Shown here in pieces: positions 1 to 5,566 of a DNA stretch of 7,676 nt (position 1 is the stretch's first letter; every line of letters starts with the position of its first letter). Source of the DNA: Methanosarcinales archaeon (GTDB lineage Archaea > Halobacteriota > Methanosarcinia > Methanosarcinales > Methanogasteraceae). The notes beneath the pieces are model-generated. The model did no database searches. It had not been told where the DNA came from and saw nothing but the letters and a program-made list of their open reading frames with translations. A program made the position numbers and the translations under genes. The stretch is from positions 1 to 7,676 of the forward strand of contig JAUWGA010000087.1 in assembly GCA_030606635.1 (NCBI GenBank), written 5' to 3'.

Positions 1-188
1 GGGATCCGGTATGTGCGAACGTGTGCCCGAAGAAGGCTATCCTGTTCGTGCCTGAACACACGCTCGGGCAGGTGCACAGGATGGCAAGCGCGCTCGGATA
101 CGCACATCTGCAGGAAGTCGAGTACTGGGAGCACGGCATCAAAAAGACGCTTCGATACGCTGATATCGGAGAAGACAAGCTGGAATAG
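1..188 (+). CDS. 4Fe-4S ferredoxin-like electron-transfer protein, C-terminal part (5' truncated by the window)
   Basis: The reading frame is open from the window edge (first full codon at position 3) to a TAG at 186-188 and gives 61 residues. It begins DPVCANVCPKKAILFVPE, the second half of a ferredoxin cluster motif in which C-x3-C-P ligates iron-sulfur clusters. This is typical of the last cluster of CooF/HycB/FdhB-like polyferredoxin subunits, which pass electrons to a partner oxidoreductase. After the motif there is a charged, non-cluster tail of about 45 residues ending GEDKLE. The N-terminal part and any partner gene lie outside the window, so the enzyme it serves cannot be told. An overlapping frame starting with GTG at 13 is a shadow rich in Arg, Ser and Cys. 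The family assignment is good; the specific subunit identity is unknown. Confidence 0.8.
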   Translation, partial: DPVCANVCPKKAILFVPEHTLGQVHRMASALGYAHLQEVEYWEHGIKKTLRYADIGEDKLE

Positions 189-490
189 GGCATCATCGAT
201 TTAATTTTTGGATGCTTTTGTGATCCAATGAATGTAAAAATATTACATAAAAAATAAAATTGACTTTCCTGACAGTCTTAATTAAGAAATTTGGAACTTA
301 TTATTTTTAATTCCGATATAATTTTTCGTATTCGCTTTGTTCTTGTCTACTTTTAGGGATAGGGGCGTTGCCATTACGAACAAAAAACTTTCATTACCCT
401 CAAAATTTATAAAAACAGGTTTTCCGCTTTTTGATATTTTTATCACACACATCCATATCTTCAATTTTTGGGACAGTATGGTCTTAAGTC
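189..490. other. AT-rich spacer between convergent genes
   Basis: This 302-base stretch separates the end of the ferredoxin gene (+) from the end of the NrpR-domain gene (-), so it should hold terminators rather than promoters. It is visibly AT-richer than both neighbours. Oligo-T runs are present on the plus strand just after the ferredoxin stop (about 199-218) and on the minus strand (for example about 386-392 and 415-421), consistent with archaeal U-tract termination, but no strong hairpin is visible. One minus-strand open frame (282-494) covers much of it and is listed separately. Confidence 0.6.
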
Positions 491-494
491 TCAC
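282..494 (-). CDS. Small AT-rich open frame coupled to the NrpR-domain gene; doubtful
   Basis: This 70-residue frame starts with GTG at 494-492, overlapping the TGA stop of the upstream NrpR-domain gene as GTGA, a junction often seen in translational coupling. The middle reads ISKSGKPVFINFEG, which resembles the strand-turn pattern of small OB-fold or staphylococcal-nuclease-like domains (S-K-x-GKPVFLNF). The rest is Lys/Asn rich with AT-biased codons unlike the neighbouring genes, and no catalytic residues can be placed. It is far shorter than a complete nuclease domain. It could be a decayed remnant, a real small protein, or a chance frame in AT-rich spacer. Function unknown. Confidence 0.22.
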   Translation of the reverse strand: MRLKTILSQKLKIWMCVIKISKSGKPVFINFEGNESFLFVMATPLSLKVDKNKANTKNYIGIKNNKFQIS

Positions 495-1237
495 AACATC
501 TCCATCTCCTCGATGTCGATCAGTTCCGAGAGCGCTTGTGTGCGGATCGGGATGCCCTGCTCCTGCACCGCTGCCATCGGGTTCGTCCCGCCGATCGCAA
601 CGATTCCGATGTGATCGCGCTCGATCGGGACGCCAAGTACCTCGGTGTTCGGTTCGCTCACAAATAGGATGCTGTCGAAGTTAGCCAATTTAAGTGTCAA
701 AAGAATACCCTCGACCCTCTCGCGTGCGTGCATCGGCACGACCCTCACGTTTGCGAGGATCTTGCCAGACCCTGTGGAGACGACATCTGTCACCGATGTC
801 AGTTCCTGTGACATGAGCGCATCGATCGGATCAATCGTCGTGCTCTCGTAAGTCAGGATGTCGGTAAACCGCACAGGAACTCCTTTTTTGATCTGCACAA
901 TGCCCCCGAATATGGGTCGCACAGGAATCCTGCTCTTTAGCAGGACACTGTCGATCGTGATGCTGCACGGTGTTATAATTGCGCATTCGTGACTCTCTAG
1001 CCGGATATTCCCAAACGATAATCGATCCTGGATCACCCGGATATACGACCCGACCCCAAGACCGCTCTGCATCACACCTTCGAAGATGAAGACCGCATCG
1101 TCGAGATCGGAATCCCTGATTATCGATACATTGGCTGCGATCACGCCGCTGCCTTCGGCAGGATCAAACGTCACCTGATACATCATATTCTTGATCCTTG
1201 ATATCGCAAAGATGATTGGGTTGGTTACTTGTGTCAT
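491..1237 (-). CDS. NrpR-domain (DUF128) protein without a DNA-binding domain
   Basis: The 248-residue protein matches a single NrpR/DUF128 domain. It has the entry segment MMYQVTFDPAEGSG (about residues 18-31), a middle with LGVPIERDHIGIVAIGGTNPMAAVQEQGI-like features (about 205-231, the most diagnostic part of the family), and the end LSELIDIEEM. NrpR is the nitrogen repressor of methanogens and senses 2-oxoglutarate. In Methanococcus one protein has a winged helix plus two such domains; in some other methanogens the functions are split between NrpRI and NrpRII. Here no winged helix precedes the domain; only a 17-residue linker-like segment does. It should therefore act through a partner protein or as a ligand sensor. 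The ATG lies 3 bases after the oxidoreductase stop, so it is probably co-transcribed. An inner ATG at residue 18 with AGGATC upstream is a less likely start. The family call is firm; the regulatory target is not visible. Confidence 0.85.
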   Translation of the reverse strand: MTQVTNPIIFAISRIKNMMYQVTFDPAEGSGVIAANVSIIRDSDLDDAVFIFEGVMQSGLGVGSYIRVIQDRLSFGNIRLESHECAIITPCSITIDSVLLKSRIPVRPIFGGIVQIKKGVPVRFTDILTYESTTIDPIDALMSQELTSVTDVVSTGSGKILANVRVVPMHARERVEGILLTLKLANFDSILFVSEPNTEVLGVPIERDHIGIVAIGGTNPMAAVQEQGIPIRTQALSELIDIEEMEML

Positions 1238-1240
1238 GAT

Positions 1241-2611
1241 TCATGCAGGTTCCAGATGTCTGTCCTCTCTCATGCACTTCAAGAGATCGATCACCGAGTA
1301 TGCCGCTCTCGTGATGCCCATGCTCTCGGCAGCAGCATCCGTCCCGACGAGATACAGGTTCGAAACAGGCGTCCGCACGTCAGGGATGTAGCCGTCGATG
1401 CTCACGGCAGCCTTCTCAGGGGTCGTTACCTGATAATGAACCATCTCTATACGCTTTTCAATCTCCGGGAAGACATGGTGTATCGTCTCCCATGCCCGGT
1501 CTCTCTCGGATTTCACGCTGTCCTCTACAACGAACATGAAACCAACGAGTTGCTTGCCCTTTGGAGCGATTCCCTGCGAATAATTGCTGATCGGCATCGC
1601 CCAGTACGCTTTCTCCTTAAACCATACCTCAGAGCCGGTGTAATCAAATTCCTTCATCTGCTGCGAGAGCCCGAGCCAGATGCAGAGGCTCTTTGCCTGA
1701 TCAATCCTTCCAAGAAGGGCGCGGTAATCGGCAGGGAGATCATTGATCATCCCGGGGAGGTCCTTTGCAAACCCTGAGTGGACAACTATTTCTGCATCGT
1801 AGGACTCGTCGTCAGTGGATACTCCGGATGCCTTTCCATCGTCTGTGAGGATACTCCTGACCTGCGTATCCGTCCTGACCTCGACGTTATCAGGAAGCGA
1901 GTGCAGCACGGAACCGAGCAGCGTCTTAAGCCCCCCGCTCGGATACGCCTGTGCATAAGATGTTTTGTTGGTTACCAGCCTTCCGAGACCTGTTATGCTT
2001 GTTATCTGCCCTACCAGTTGATCTGTGATGGTCTGATACTCGCCATCGTAGATTGCGCTGTTCCTCACGAAACTGCTGCCATAGAGGATGCGATAGACCG
2101 ATGTCTCCCGCATCGACTTTCCTGAAAGGAAATACGAGATCGTATCGACGAAACTGTACGTATCATCTGATAGGTGGTGCGGCAGGCACGAATACACGGA
2201 CTCCTTTGACATGTCGGTTCCGAAGGTGACTAACGTCAGTGCCTTGGTAACCGCCTGCGAGAGCATCAGCCGATCCATTCTCGGGAGCACATCGAATGTA
2301 GCGAATTCACGCAGGTTCGACGGTACCAGTCTGATCCCATTTGCGGTTCTGACATAGTATGATCCGTAATCCACAAAGACCGGAGTATAATCAAAATATT
2401 TGTCCATCAACACCCGAAGCGGACCTTTTTGCAGATGCGTTATCGCATGAGGTCCCGTATCGACCCAGAAATCATCGACACGGTAACTGTTGCAATTTCC
2501 TCCGAGATAATCACTTCTTTCGAGAACGAGCACCTTCTTCCCGTGCTTGCCGAGCGCAAGAGCCGACAACAGCCCGCTGATTCCGCCGCCGACCACGATC
2601 ACATCATACAT
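1241..2611 (-). CDS. FAD-dependent oxidoreductase, phytoene desaturase-like (COG1233 type)
   Basis: The 456-residue protein opens with a Rossmann dinucleotide site: VIVVGGGISG with G8, G10 and G13, followed by E31 at the end of the second strand (VLVLE), then the LGG turn of amine oxidase/phytoene desaturase flavoproteins. The C-terminus has the matching FAD segment LYLVGTDAAAESMGITRAAYS. Length fits the family. The substrate is not readable; carotenoid or isoprenoid desaturases, isomerases and other COG1233 enzymes share this layout. It is probably cytosolic or membrane-peripheral, with no signal peptide or clear membrane span. I chose ATG at 2611 because GAGGGGTGA, a strong ribosome binding site, ends 5 bases before it. 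The GTG at 2620 lies inside that site. The gene overlaps the scpA stop by 8 bases and is followed 3 bases later by the NrpR-domain gene, indicating one operon. Confidence 0.85.
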   Translation of the reverse strand: MYDVIVVGGGISGLLSALALGKHGKKVLVLERSDYLGGNCNSYRVDDFWVDTGPHAITHLQKGPLRVLMDKYFDYTPVFVDYGSYYVRTANGIRLVPSNLREFATFDVLPRMDRLMLSQAVTKALTLVTFGTDMSKESVYSCLPHHLSDDTYSFVDTISYFLSGKSMRETSVYRILYGSSFVRNSAIYDGEYQTITDQLVGQITSITGLGRLVTNKTSYAQAYPSGGLKTLLGSVLHSLPDNVEVRTDTQVRSILTDDGKASGVSTDDESYDAEIVVHSGFAKDLPGMINDLPADYRALLGRIDQAKSLCIWLGLSQQMKEFDYTGSEVWFKEKAYWAMPISNYSQGIAPKGKQLVGFMFVVEDSVKSERDRAWETIHHVFPEIEKRIEMVHYQVTTPEKAAVSIDGYIPDVRTPVSNLYLVGTDAAAESMGITRAAYSVIDLLKCMREDRHLEPA

Positions 2612-3287
2612 CAGGTTCACCCCTCATAATGTAGAGTTCTCCAAACAATTCCGGTTGCTCCAGCCATATCTCTTTCCTTGTTGCCATGAACAGTAATGAT
2701 ATGTATGTAATGATCTTATCAGTATCGTGATCCAGCAACTCACCGAGTGTTATAATATCCTTTTGTTTAAATTTTTCATGCAAGACCACTCCCAACTCCT
2801 GGATATTCTCTTCGATCCTCTCTTCATGCGCGACGCTTAAGATGTCGCCGACTGACATGACCTGCTTCTCCCCTTTCTCTTTACTCCGCGCTACCCTCCG
2901 GATCTCGACCTTTTCAGCCTTTTTTAGCTCGGAGATCAACTCATCAAGCGTTACAGGTCGTTTCGACCGCCTACGTATCTGTGGCTCAGGTATCGGATAT
3001 TCCTCGATATCGAAATGGTCAAGCTCCTCTTTCCCCTCGTCATCTTCGCCCTCCTTTTCATCGATTATGGCATCAGCCTTCATCCGGAGAAGGATCGCAG
3101 CGTAATGCAGCGTCCGCCCGAAGTAGCGTATATCAGAGCGGCGGCTCTCGAGTTGCTCTAAGAATTTGTCTGCAACCTCGATGATATCGATATTCCATGG
3201 GTCGATCTCGTGATCCTTTGCGAGGCGCACCAGGATCTCGATAGGATCGTCTGGTATGTCCGACATCGGTGTATATATAGGCGGCAT
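2604..3287 (-). CDS. scpA: Segregation and condensation protein A (kleisin)
   Basis: The 227-residue protein has the ScpA N-terminal signature PIEILVRLAKDHEIDPWNIDI (around residues 15-35), the Smc-neck binding helices with the conserved FLRMKADAI-like segment (about 62-75), a highly acidic linker (about 78-95), and a C-terminal winged-helix part ending near LELYIMRG-type residues (about 170-222). ScpA bridges the two Smc heads in chromosome condensation and segregation. The length is normal for archaea. No smc gene is visible next to it; upstream is a short spacer and then the accessory island. The stop overlaps the next gene by 8 bases. The start is uncertain: ATG at 3287 (residue 1) and ATG at 3266 (residue 8, MSDIPDDP) both lack a ribosome binding site, and the shorter form fits family N-termini well. 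Confidence 0.88.
   Translation of the reverse strand: MPPIYTPMSDIPDDPIEILVRLAKDHEIDPWNIDIIEVADKFLEQLESRRSDIRYFGRTLHYAAILLRMKADAIIDEKEGEDDEGKEELDHFDIEEYPIPEPQIRRRSKRPVTLDELISELKKAEKVEIRRVARSKEKGEKQVMSVGDILSVAHEERIEENIQELGVVLHEKFKQKDIITLGELLDHDTDKIITYISLLFMATRKEIWLEQPELFGELYIMRGEPDV
2612..2623 (-). promoter_or_regulatory. Strong ribosome binding site deciding the oxidoreductase start
   Basis: On the minus strand the purine tract GAGGGGTGA sits within the last codons of scpA, 5 bases before the ATG at 2611. It matches the archaeal anti-Shine-Dalgarno well. It excludes the GTG at 2620 as the start, since that codon is part of the site itself. Confidence 0.65.
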
Positions 3288-3479
3288 CGATGTAAATGTT
3301 GGCGTGTGCGGAATGGCTGACCGACCGCAGGTATCCGCTCATGAGGGGGTGAGTTTCAGTTTTAGTGGATGCCGCGCTGCGACTCCATGAATACTCCGTT
3401 ATCGAACACTGCGGATTTTGTGATCGGGCGGAGGTGGTGGGGGGCATGGCGGTTCCCGCGATGGCGGCGGTAGGCAGTA
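3288..3479. other. GC-rich spacer upstream of scpA
   Basis: This 192-base stretch separates scpA from the DUF2283 gene, both on the minus strand. It should hold the scpA promoter, but I cannot point to a convincing TATA/BRE pair at the right distance. A G-rich plus-strand run lies at about 3428-3447. An open minus-strand frame crosses it (3133-3447) but is Arg/Ser/Pro-rich, reads into scpA in another frame, and looks like a shadow. The base composition is like the core genes, marking the edge of the AT-rich island. Confidence 0.5.
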
Positions 3480-3686
3480 TCAGATGCTCAACACTTCAAC
3501 CGGCACCGGCGTGTCTTTAGCTATCAGCACATTCAACTTCTCAAAACCTATTACCCTTCCATTTCTGTCCTTTTTCAAAATAACCTCATCTCCAGTCTCC
3601 TCTGATACCCACTCCTTCTCCGGATCGTCAAACCAGACGTCAAGTGTATTTGTGAGTCTGTTGAATATGACACTTATCTTCTCCAT
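3480..3686 (-). CDS. DUF2283 family small protein, probable antitoxin
   Basis: The 68-residue protein fits the DUF2283 pattern: a first strand pair (ISVIFNRLTNTLDVWFDD, residues 4-21), then EETGDEVILKKDRNGRVIGFEKLNV (29-53), where a strand is followed by D-x-x-G-x-x-x-GFE. Such small beta proteins are commonly found beside DUF4258-like or RelE-like genes and are presumed antitoxins. The start is the ATG at 3686, because AAAGGAGGGA lies 8 bases upstream; longer forms back to 3764 would include that site. Its start overlaps the end of the preceding toxin-like gene by 13 bases, so the pair should be translated together. Family call good, antitoxin role inferred. Confidence 0.8.
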   Translation of the reverse strand: MEKISVIFNRLTNTLDVWFDDPEKEWVSEETGDEVILKKDRNGRVIGFEKLNVLIAKDTPVPVEVLSI

Positions 3687-3994
3687 ATTTCTTGTCCCTC
3701 CTTTATTCGATGGGTAATGTATGCAGTGATCACGAATCCTTCTGCGCGATTCACGACCACGCATAGATGGTATTGTTTACCACCATAAATAATCTGGCGG
3801 TAGAACAGGTAAACGTTTTTATCCGTCCTGCTCCGGCGAATGCTTTCTGGATATTTCAAAGTCTCGACGACGTTCTCTTCTTTATTCCGCATATATGGGT
3901 GTTTTACTGTTGTGATGTAATTCCAGTACCCTTCAGAAACAGAGATGGTCATGTTCAGTGGGGTTTCTACTTTAAATTTGATGCTTTCGTTCAT
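3674..3994 (-). CDS. Putative toxin, DUF4258/PBECR-like (RelE/barnase-like fold)
   Basis: The 106-residue protein carries VTVKHPYM-type residues near the middle of its N-terminal half, a helix with VVETLKYPESIRRSRTDK, then the strands NVYLFYRQ, YHLCVVVN and GFVITAYIT, ending IKEGQEIWRR. This H...P-x-x-I...R...vvV...viTay order is that of DUF4258 and phage-type PBECR2 nuclease-like proteins, small RNase-like domains often paired with antitoxins. Catalysis cannot be proven from sequence. It precedes DUF2283 with a 13-base overlap (its TAA lies inside the partner's first codons), a toxin-first order. I prefer the ATG at 3994 (GGTAA just upstream and family-like N-terminus MNESIKF). The ATG at 4015, which overlaps the preceding remnant's TGA by ATGA, is the alternative and would add 7 residues. 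Confidence 0.68.
   Translation of the reverse strand: MNESIKFKVETPLNMTISVSEGYWNYITTVKHPYMRNKEENVVETLKYPESIRRSRTDKNVYLFYRQIIYGGKQYHLCVVVNRAEGFVITAYITHRIKEGQEIWRR
3687..3705 (-). promoter_or_regulatory. Strong Shine-Dalgarno site for the DUF2283 gene
   Basis: AAAGGAGGGA on the minus strand, 8 bases before the ATG at 3686 and lying inside the toxin-like gene's 3' end. It is much stronger than the site of the upstream gene, which would let the antitoxin be made in excess over the toxin. Confidence 0.7.
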
Positions 3995-3998
3995 TTTC

Positions 3999-4058
3999 TT
4001 ACCACATCTCATCATGTTTCGCCGAAATCTCTTTTAATGCCTCTGCACCCTTGTTCAT
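3999..4058 (-). pseudogene. Short out-of-frame gene tail at the HepT remnant junction
   Basis: In the +1 frame relative to the HepT remnant, the sequence MNKGAEALKEISAKHDEMW followed by TAA reads like the helical C-terminus of a small protein. It ends 4 bases before the ATG at 3994 of the toxin-like gene. The frame extends upstream only about 17 codons to a stop and has no good ribosome binding site. It may be the tail of a lost gene that once preceded the toxin, fused to the HepT fragment by deletion. Not recognised. Confidence 0.25.
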
Positions 4059-4155
4059 CCTGATCCATTCGCAACCCTTCAATCGATATATCTTGATATC
4101 GCCTCCAATCCTCTAAAGATTCGCTCAATTCTCTTAGATGGGATAGTATTTTCAT
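4012..4155 (-). pseudogene. Truncated HepT-like toxin remnant (N-terminal fragment)
   Basis: Starting at an ATG that overlaps the MntA stop as ATGA, a 47-codon frame encodes LRELSESLEDWRRYQ followed by DISIEGLRMDQDEQ, which resembles the first helices of HepT (HEPN) proteins (L-x-x-L-x-x-Y...LE-x-L..D). HepT is normally about 130-145 residues and carries an R-x4-6-H RNase motif much further on; here the frame ends at a TGA at 4012-4014 after GCRGIKRDFGET, so the catalytic part is missing. The overlap with MntA is exactly the arrangement expected of a MntA-HepT operon. It can hardly be a working toxin. The homology is short and read by eye, so a chance small ORF cannot be fully excluded. Confidence 0.45.
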
Positions 4156-4562
4156 TTAAACCCCTCTAAAAACTTTTTATTCAGGTATTCAGCAGTTGTT
4201 TGGAAATCGAGATAGTTTGAAATTGTTTCGGATTCATATTCTACGTTTTCAGTTCTATCTCTCAAAAATACCGCTTTACCCTTCTTCAAGACTTCGTACT
4301 GGAACTCGATCGGAGAATGATTCAGAATTTTCACATCGAATTCAAACCTCGGCTTTATTCGTCGTTCAAGTTCTCTTGCAACCTGCATCTCAAATTTAAA
4401 TCTTGTATAGGGGTTCAGTTCTTTGGAGATTAATAAAGCAACGTCTATGTCATTGAAATCGTCGTTATGGGCATAAGAGCCAAATACGTAAGCTGCACTC
4501 ACATCATCGAATCCGGATACTGTCTTTCCTATCTCATCCATGACTTCTTTTTTGTCCGGCAT
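4152..4562 (-). CDS. MntA-type minimal nucleotidyltransferase (antitoxin of the MntA/HepT class)
   Basis: The 136-residue protein has the nucleotidyltransferase signature G28-S29 ... D38-x-D40 (FGSYAHNDDFNDIDVALL) and a third candidate carboxylate D76 in the strand FEFDVKIL. This is the core of the MNT fold. MntA proteins neutralise the HepT RNase toxin by adding AMP to a tyrosine. The C-terminal helical part (NYLDFQTTAEYLNKKFLEG) also fits MntA rather than a bare MNT domain. The start ATG has AGGAT about 7 bases upstream. The stop overlaps the start of a HepT-like fragment, but that partner is truncated, so this is an orphan antitoxin, or one acting on a HepT elsewhere. It lies in the AT-rich island. 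Confidence 0.85.
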   Translation of the reverse strand: MPDKKEVMDEIGKTVSGFDDVSAAYVFGSYAHNDDFNDIDVALLISKELNPYTRFKFEMQVARELERRIKPRFEFDVKILNHSPIEFQYEVLKKGKAVFLRDRTENVEYESETISNYLDFQTTAEYLNKKFLEGFK

Positions 4563-4574
4563 TTTTGTATCCTA

Positions 4575-4721
4575 TTAGTTCTGTTCTTTATTGAACTTGA
4601 TTTCGCATGGTTGTATTTTGTTTATTGGATTGTGAAGGGGAGGGCAGTCCTGATAGATTAGCGCTCCACCCCGCGCATTCTCTCTTTTGAAACCTGTGCC
4701 GTGGTCGCAATACGGATCCAT
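4575..4721 (-). CDS. Small Cys/His-containing ORF upstream of mntA, unrecognised
   Basis: A 48-residue frame from ATG 4721 to TAA 4575 ends 12 bases before the mntA ATG, in the same direction. It contains three Cys (5, 26, 39) and two His (7, 30), with segments DPYCDHGTG and YQDCPPLHN, which could in principle bind a metal. No Shine-Dalgarno site is visible. Its start lies 1 base past the stop of the preceding fragment. The longer open frame reaching 5063 reads antisense-frame noise through mfnE, so only this end part is plausible. It could be a real small protein or a remnant. Function unknown. Confidence 0.28.
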   Translation of the reverse strand: MDPYCDHGTGFKRENARGGALIYQDCPPLHNPINKIQPCEIKFNKEQN

Positions 4722-4722
4722 T

Positions 4723-4875
4723 TCATCGTATGAAAAATTCATCCAGCAATTTATCCATCTCTCTTCTAAGATCATCATCCGCCAGTTCTCTGAAATTTGA
4801 GAATGTCTTGGTAAAAAAACAATCGAGATTATCTGTTGAGAAAAATATTTTCTCTTTGTTTTCGGGGTTATTCCC
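4723..4875 (-). pseudogene. C-terminal gene fragment at the island border, unrecognised
   Basis: The minus-strand frame ending at TGA 4723-4725 reads FFSTDNLDCFFTKTFSNF followed by RELADDDLRREMDKLLDEFF, an amphipathic, well-formed protein tail. No ATG, or GTG/TTG with a ribosome binding site, lies at its beginning. The frame continues upstream only into GC-rich sequence after mfnE, where it reads as Cys/Arg-rich noise. The simplest reading is the 3' end of a gene cut at about 4865-4875. I do not recognise the family. Confidence 0.33.
4838..4854. repeat. Short perfect inverted repeat
   Basis: GAGAAAAATATTTTCTC has 7-base arms around ATA. It sits at the border where composition changes, downstream of mfnE. 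It may act as an operator or weak terminator, or be incidental to the AT-rich sequence. Confidence 0.35.
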
Positions 4876-4927
4876 CCTGCCCCACCCACAGCGTCGCCGA
4901 TGTACACAGCACCGGCACACCTCCCAC

Positions 4928-5566
4928 TCACCTGCCGACGATCACAGTCCCCCGAAAAACCCCTCGAATCGCATCGATCACGCGACCCGGATATCTCCCG
5001 TTTACGACCCGGCAGCCAAGCGACCTCGAAACCAGCAGTCGTGGCAGCACCGGATCGACACATGTCTCGCCCATCGCAAGTAACTCCCGAGCAGTAATCT
5101 CAGAAACGAGCGCACCGTCCCGTAGTATCCCATCCACATCTGTCGCCTTTATGAACCTGGCACCCAATTCCGACGCAACCCAGCCAGCGATCGTATCTGA
5201 TGTGGCGTTCCACGTGTGCTCGATCCCGCTACCCTCCCCGCTATCCACTCTCTTAAGTAGATCATAAACGAGAAGAACCGATACACCTGCCCGGATCGAT
5301 TCCTCTCCGATATCTGTTGCCAGTGCAGCTCCCGTCCCGTCTGCAAGATAATGCCCGTACTGATCCATCGCAAGAACCGCCATCCAGTGTGCGGCTTCGT
5401 CAGAGATGCCGTACGTATCGCTTGCGGTTCGCACGGTATCTGCAAACACGCCGCCGCCCGGAACTACGAGGATGCGCTCATCTTCGGCAGATGCGTACCT
5501 GTGAAGCTCACGCACCAGTTCCCGTGCGCTTTTTATCAGACTCCCGCCAATCTTTACCACGATCAA
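4928..5566 (-). CDS. mfnE: Methanofuran biosynthesis kinase, 5-(aminomethyl)-3-furanmethanol phosphate kinase type
   Basis: The 212-residue protein is an amino acid kinase family member. It starts IVVKIGGSLIKS (K5, G7, G8 bind ATP phosphates), continues with VVPGGGVFADTVR (about 42-54) and HWMAVLAMDQYGHYLAD (about 66-82), then ATDVDGILRDG (nucleotide pocket) and ends FRGTVIVGR. The short length and the AHWMA...MDQ segment fit the archaeal MfnE group, which phosphorylates F1-P to F1-PP for methanofuran, the first C1 carrier of methanogenesis and its reversal. The chosen start is TTG at 5566: GGAGGTGA, which includes the rimI stop, ends 5 bases before it, and it gives the family N-terminus. ATG at 5623 would lie inside rimI. 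It is last in a tight operon. Other amino acid kinases (isopentenyl phosphate, uridylate) fit less well. Confidence 0.82.
   Translation of the reverse strand: MIVVKIGGSLIKSARELVRELHRYASAEDERILVVPGGGVFADTVRTASDTYGISDEAAHWMAVLAMDQYGHYLADGTGAALATDIGEESIRAGVSVLLVYDLLKRVDSGEGSGIEHTWNATSDTIAGWVASELGARFIKATDVDGILRDGALVSEITARELLAMGETCVDPVLPRLLVSRSLGCRVVNGRYPGRVIDAIRGVFRGTVIVGR

Larger units (their letters stand above)
4563..4927. other. Junction region between the mfnE operon and the toxin-antitoxin island
   Basis: This 365-base gap has no complete recognised gene. Its mfnE side (about 4866-4927) is GC-rich, with a minus-strand G-rich run at about 4872-4886 (GGGTGGGGCAGGGGG). From about 4865 down it turns AT-rich. 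It contains a perfect 7-base inverted repeat (4838-4854), a frame that looks like a protein tail (4723-4875, minus) and a 48-codon frame (4575-4721, minus), each listed separately. Promoters for mntA are expected here but none is convincing. Confidence 0.5.

Noticed and set aside
2..7. GGATCC at the window start, suggestive of a cloning-site edge
   Set aside because: It lies inside a good ferredoxin reading frame (GAT CCG at 3-8), so a natural origin is as likely; nothing else supports a vector junction.
1229..1777. Plus-strand open frame (182 codons) opposite the oxidoreductase
   Set aside because: Shadow of a well-supported flavoprotein on the other strand; no domain or ribosome binding site.
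3133..3447. Minus-strand 104-codon frame upstream of and into scpA
   Set aside because: Reads through scpA in another frame with Arg/Ser/Pro bias and no motif; considered noise, though its upstream part covers the spacer.
4730..5267. Overlapping plus-strand open frames across the island border and mfnE
   Set aside because: They are Ser/Pro/Arg/His-rich complements of mfnE and of the fragment frame; no start signal or family.
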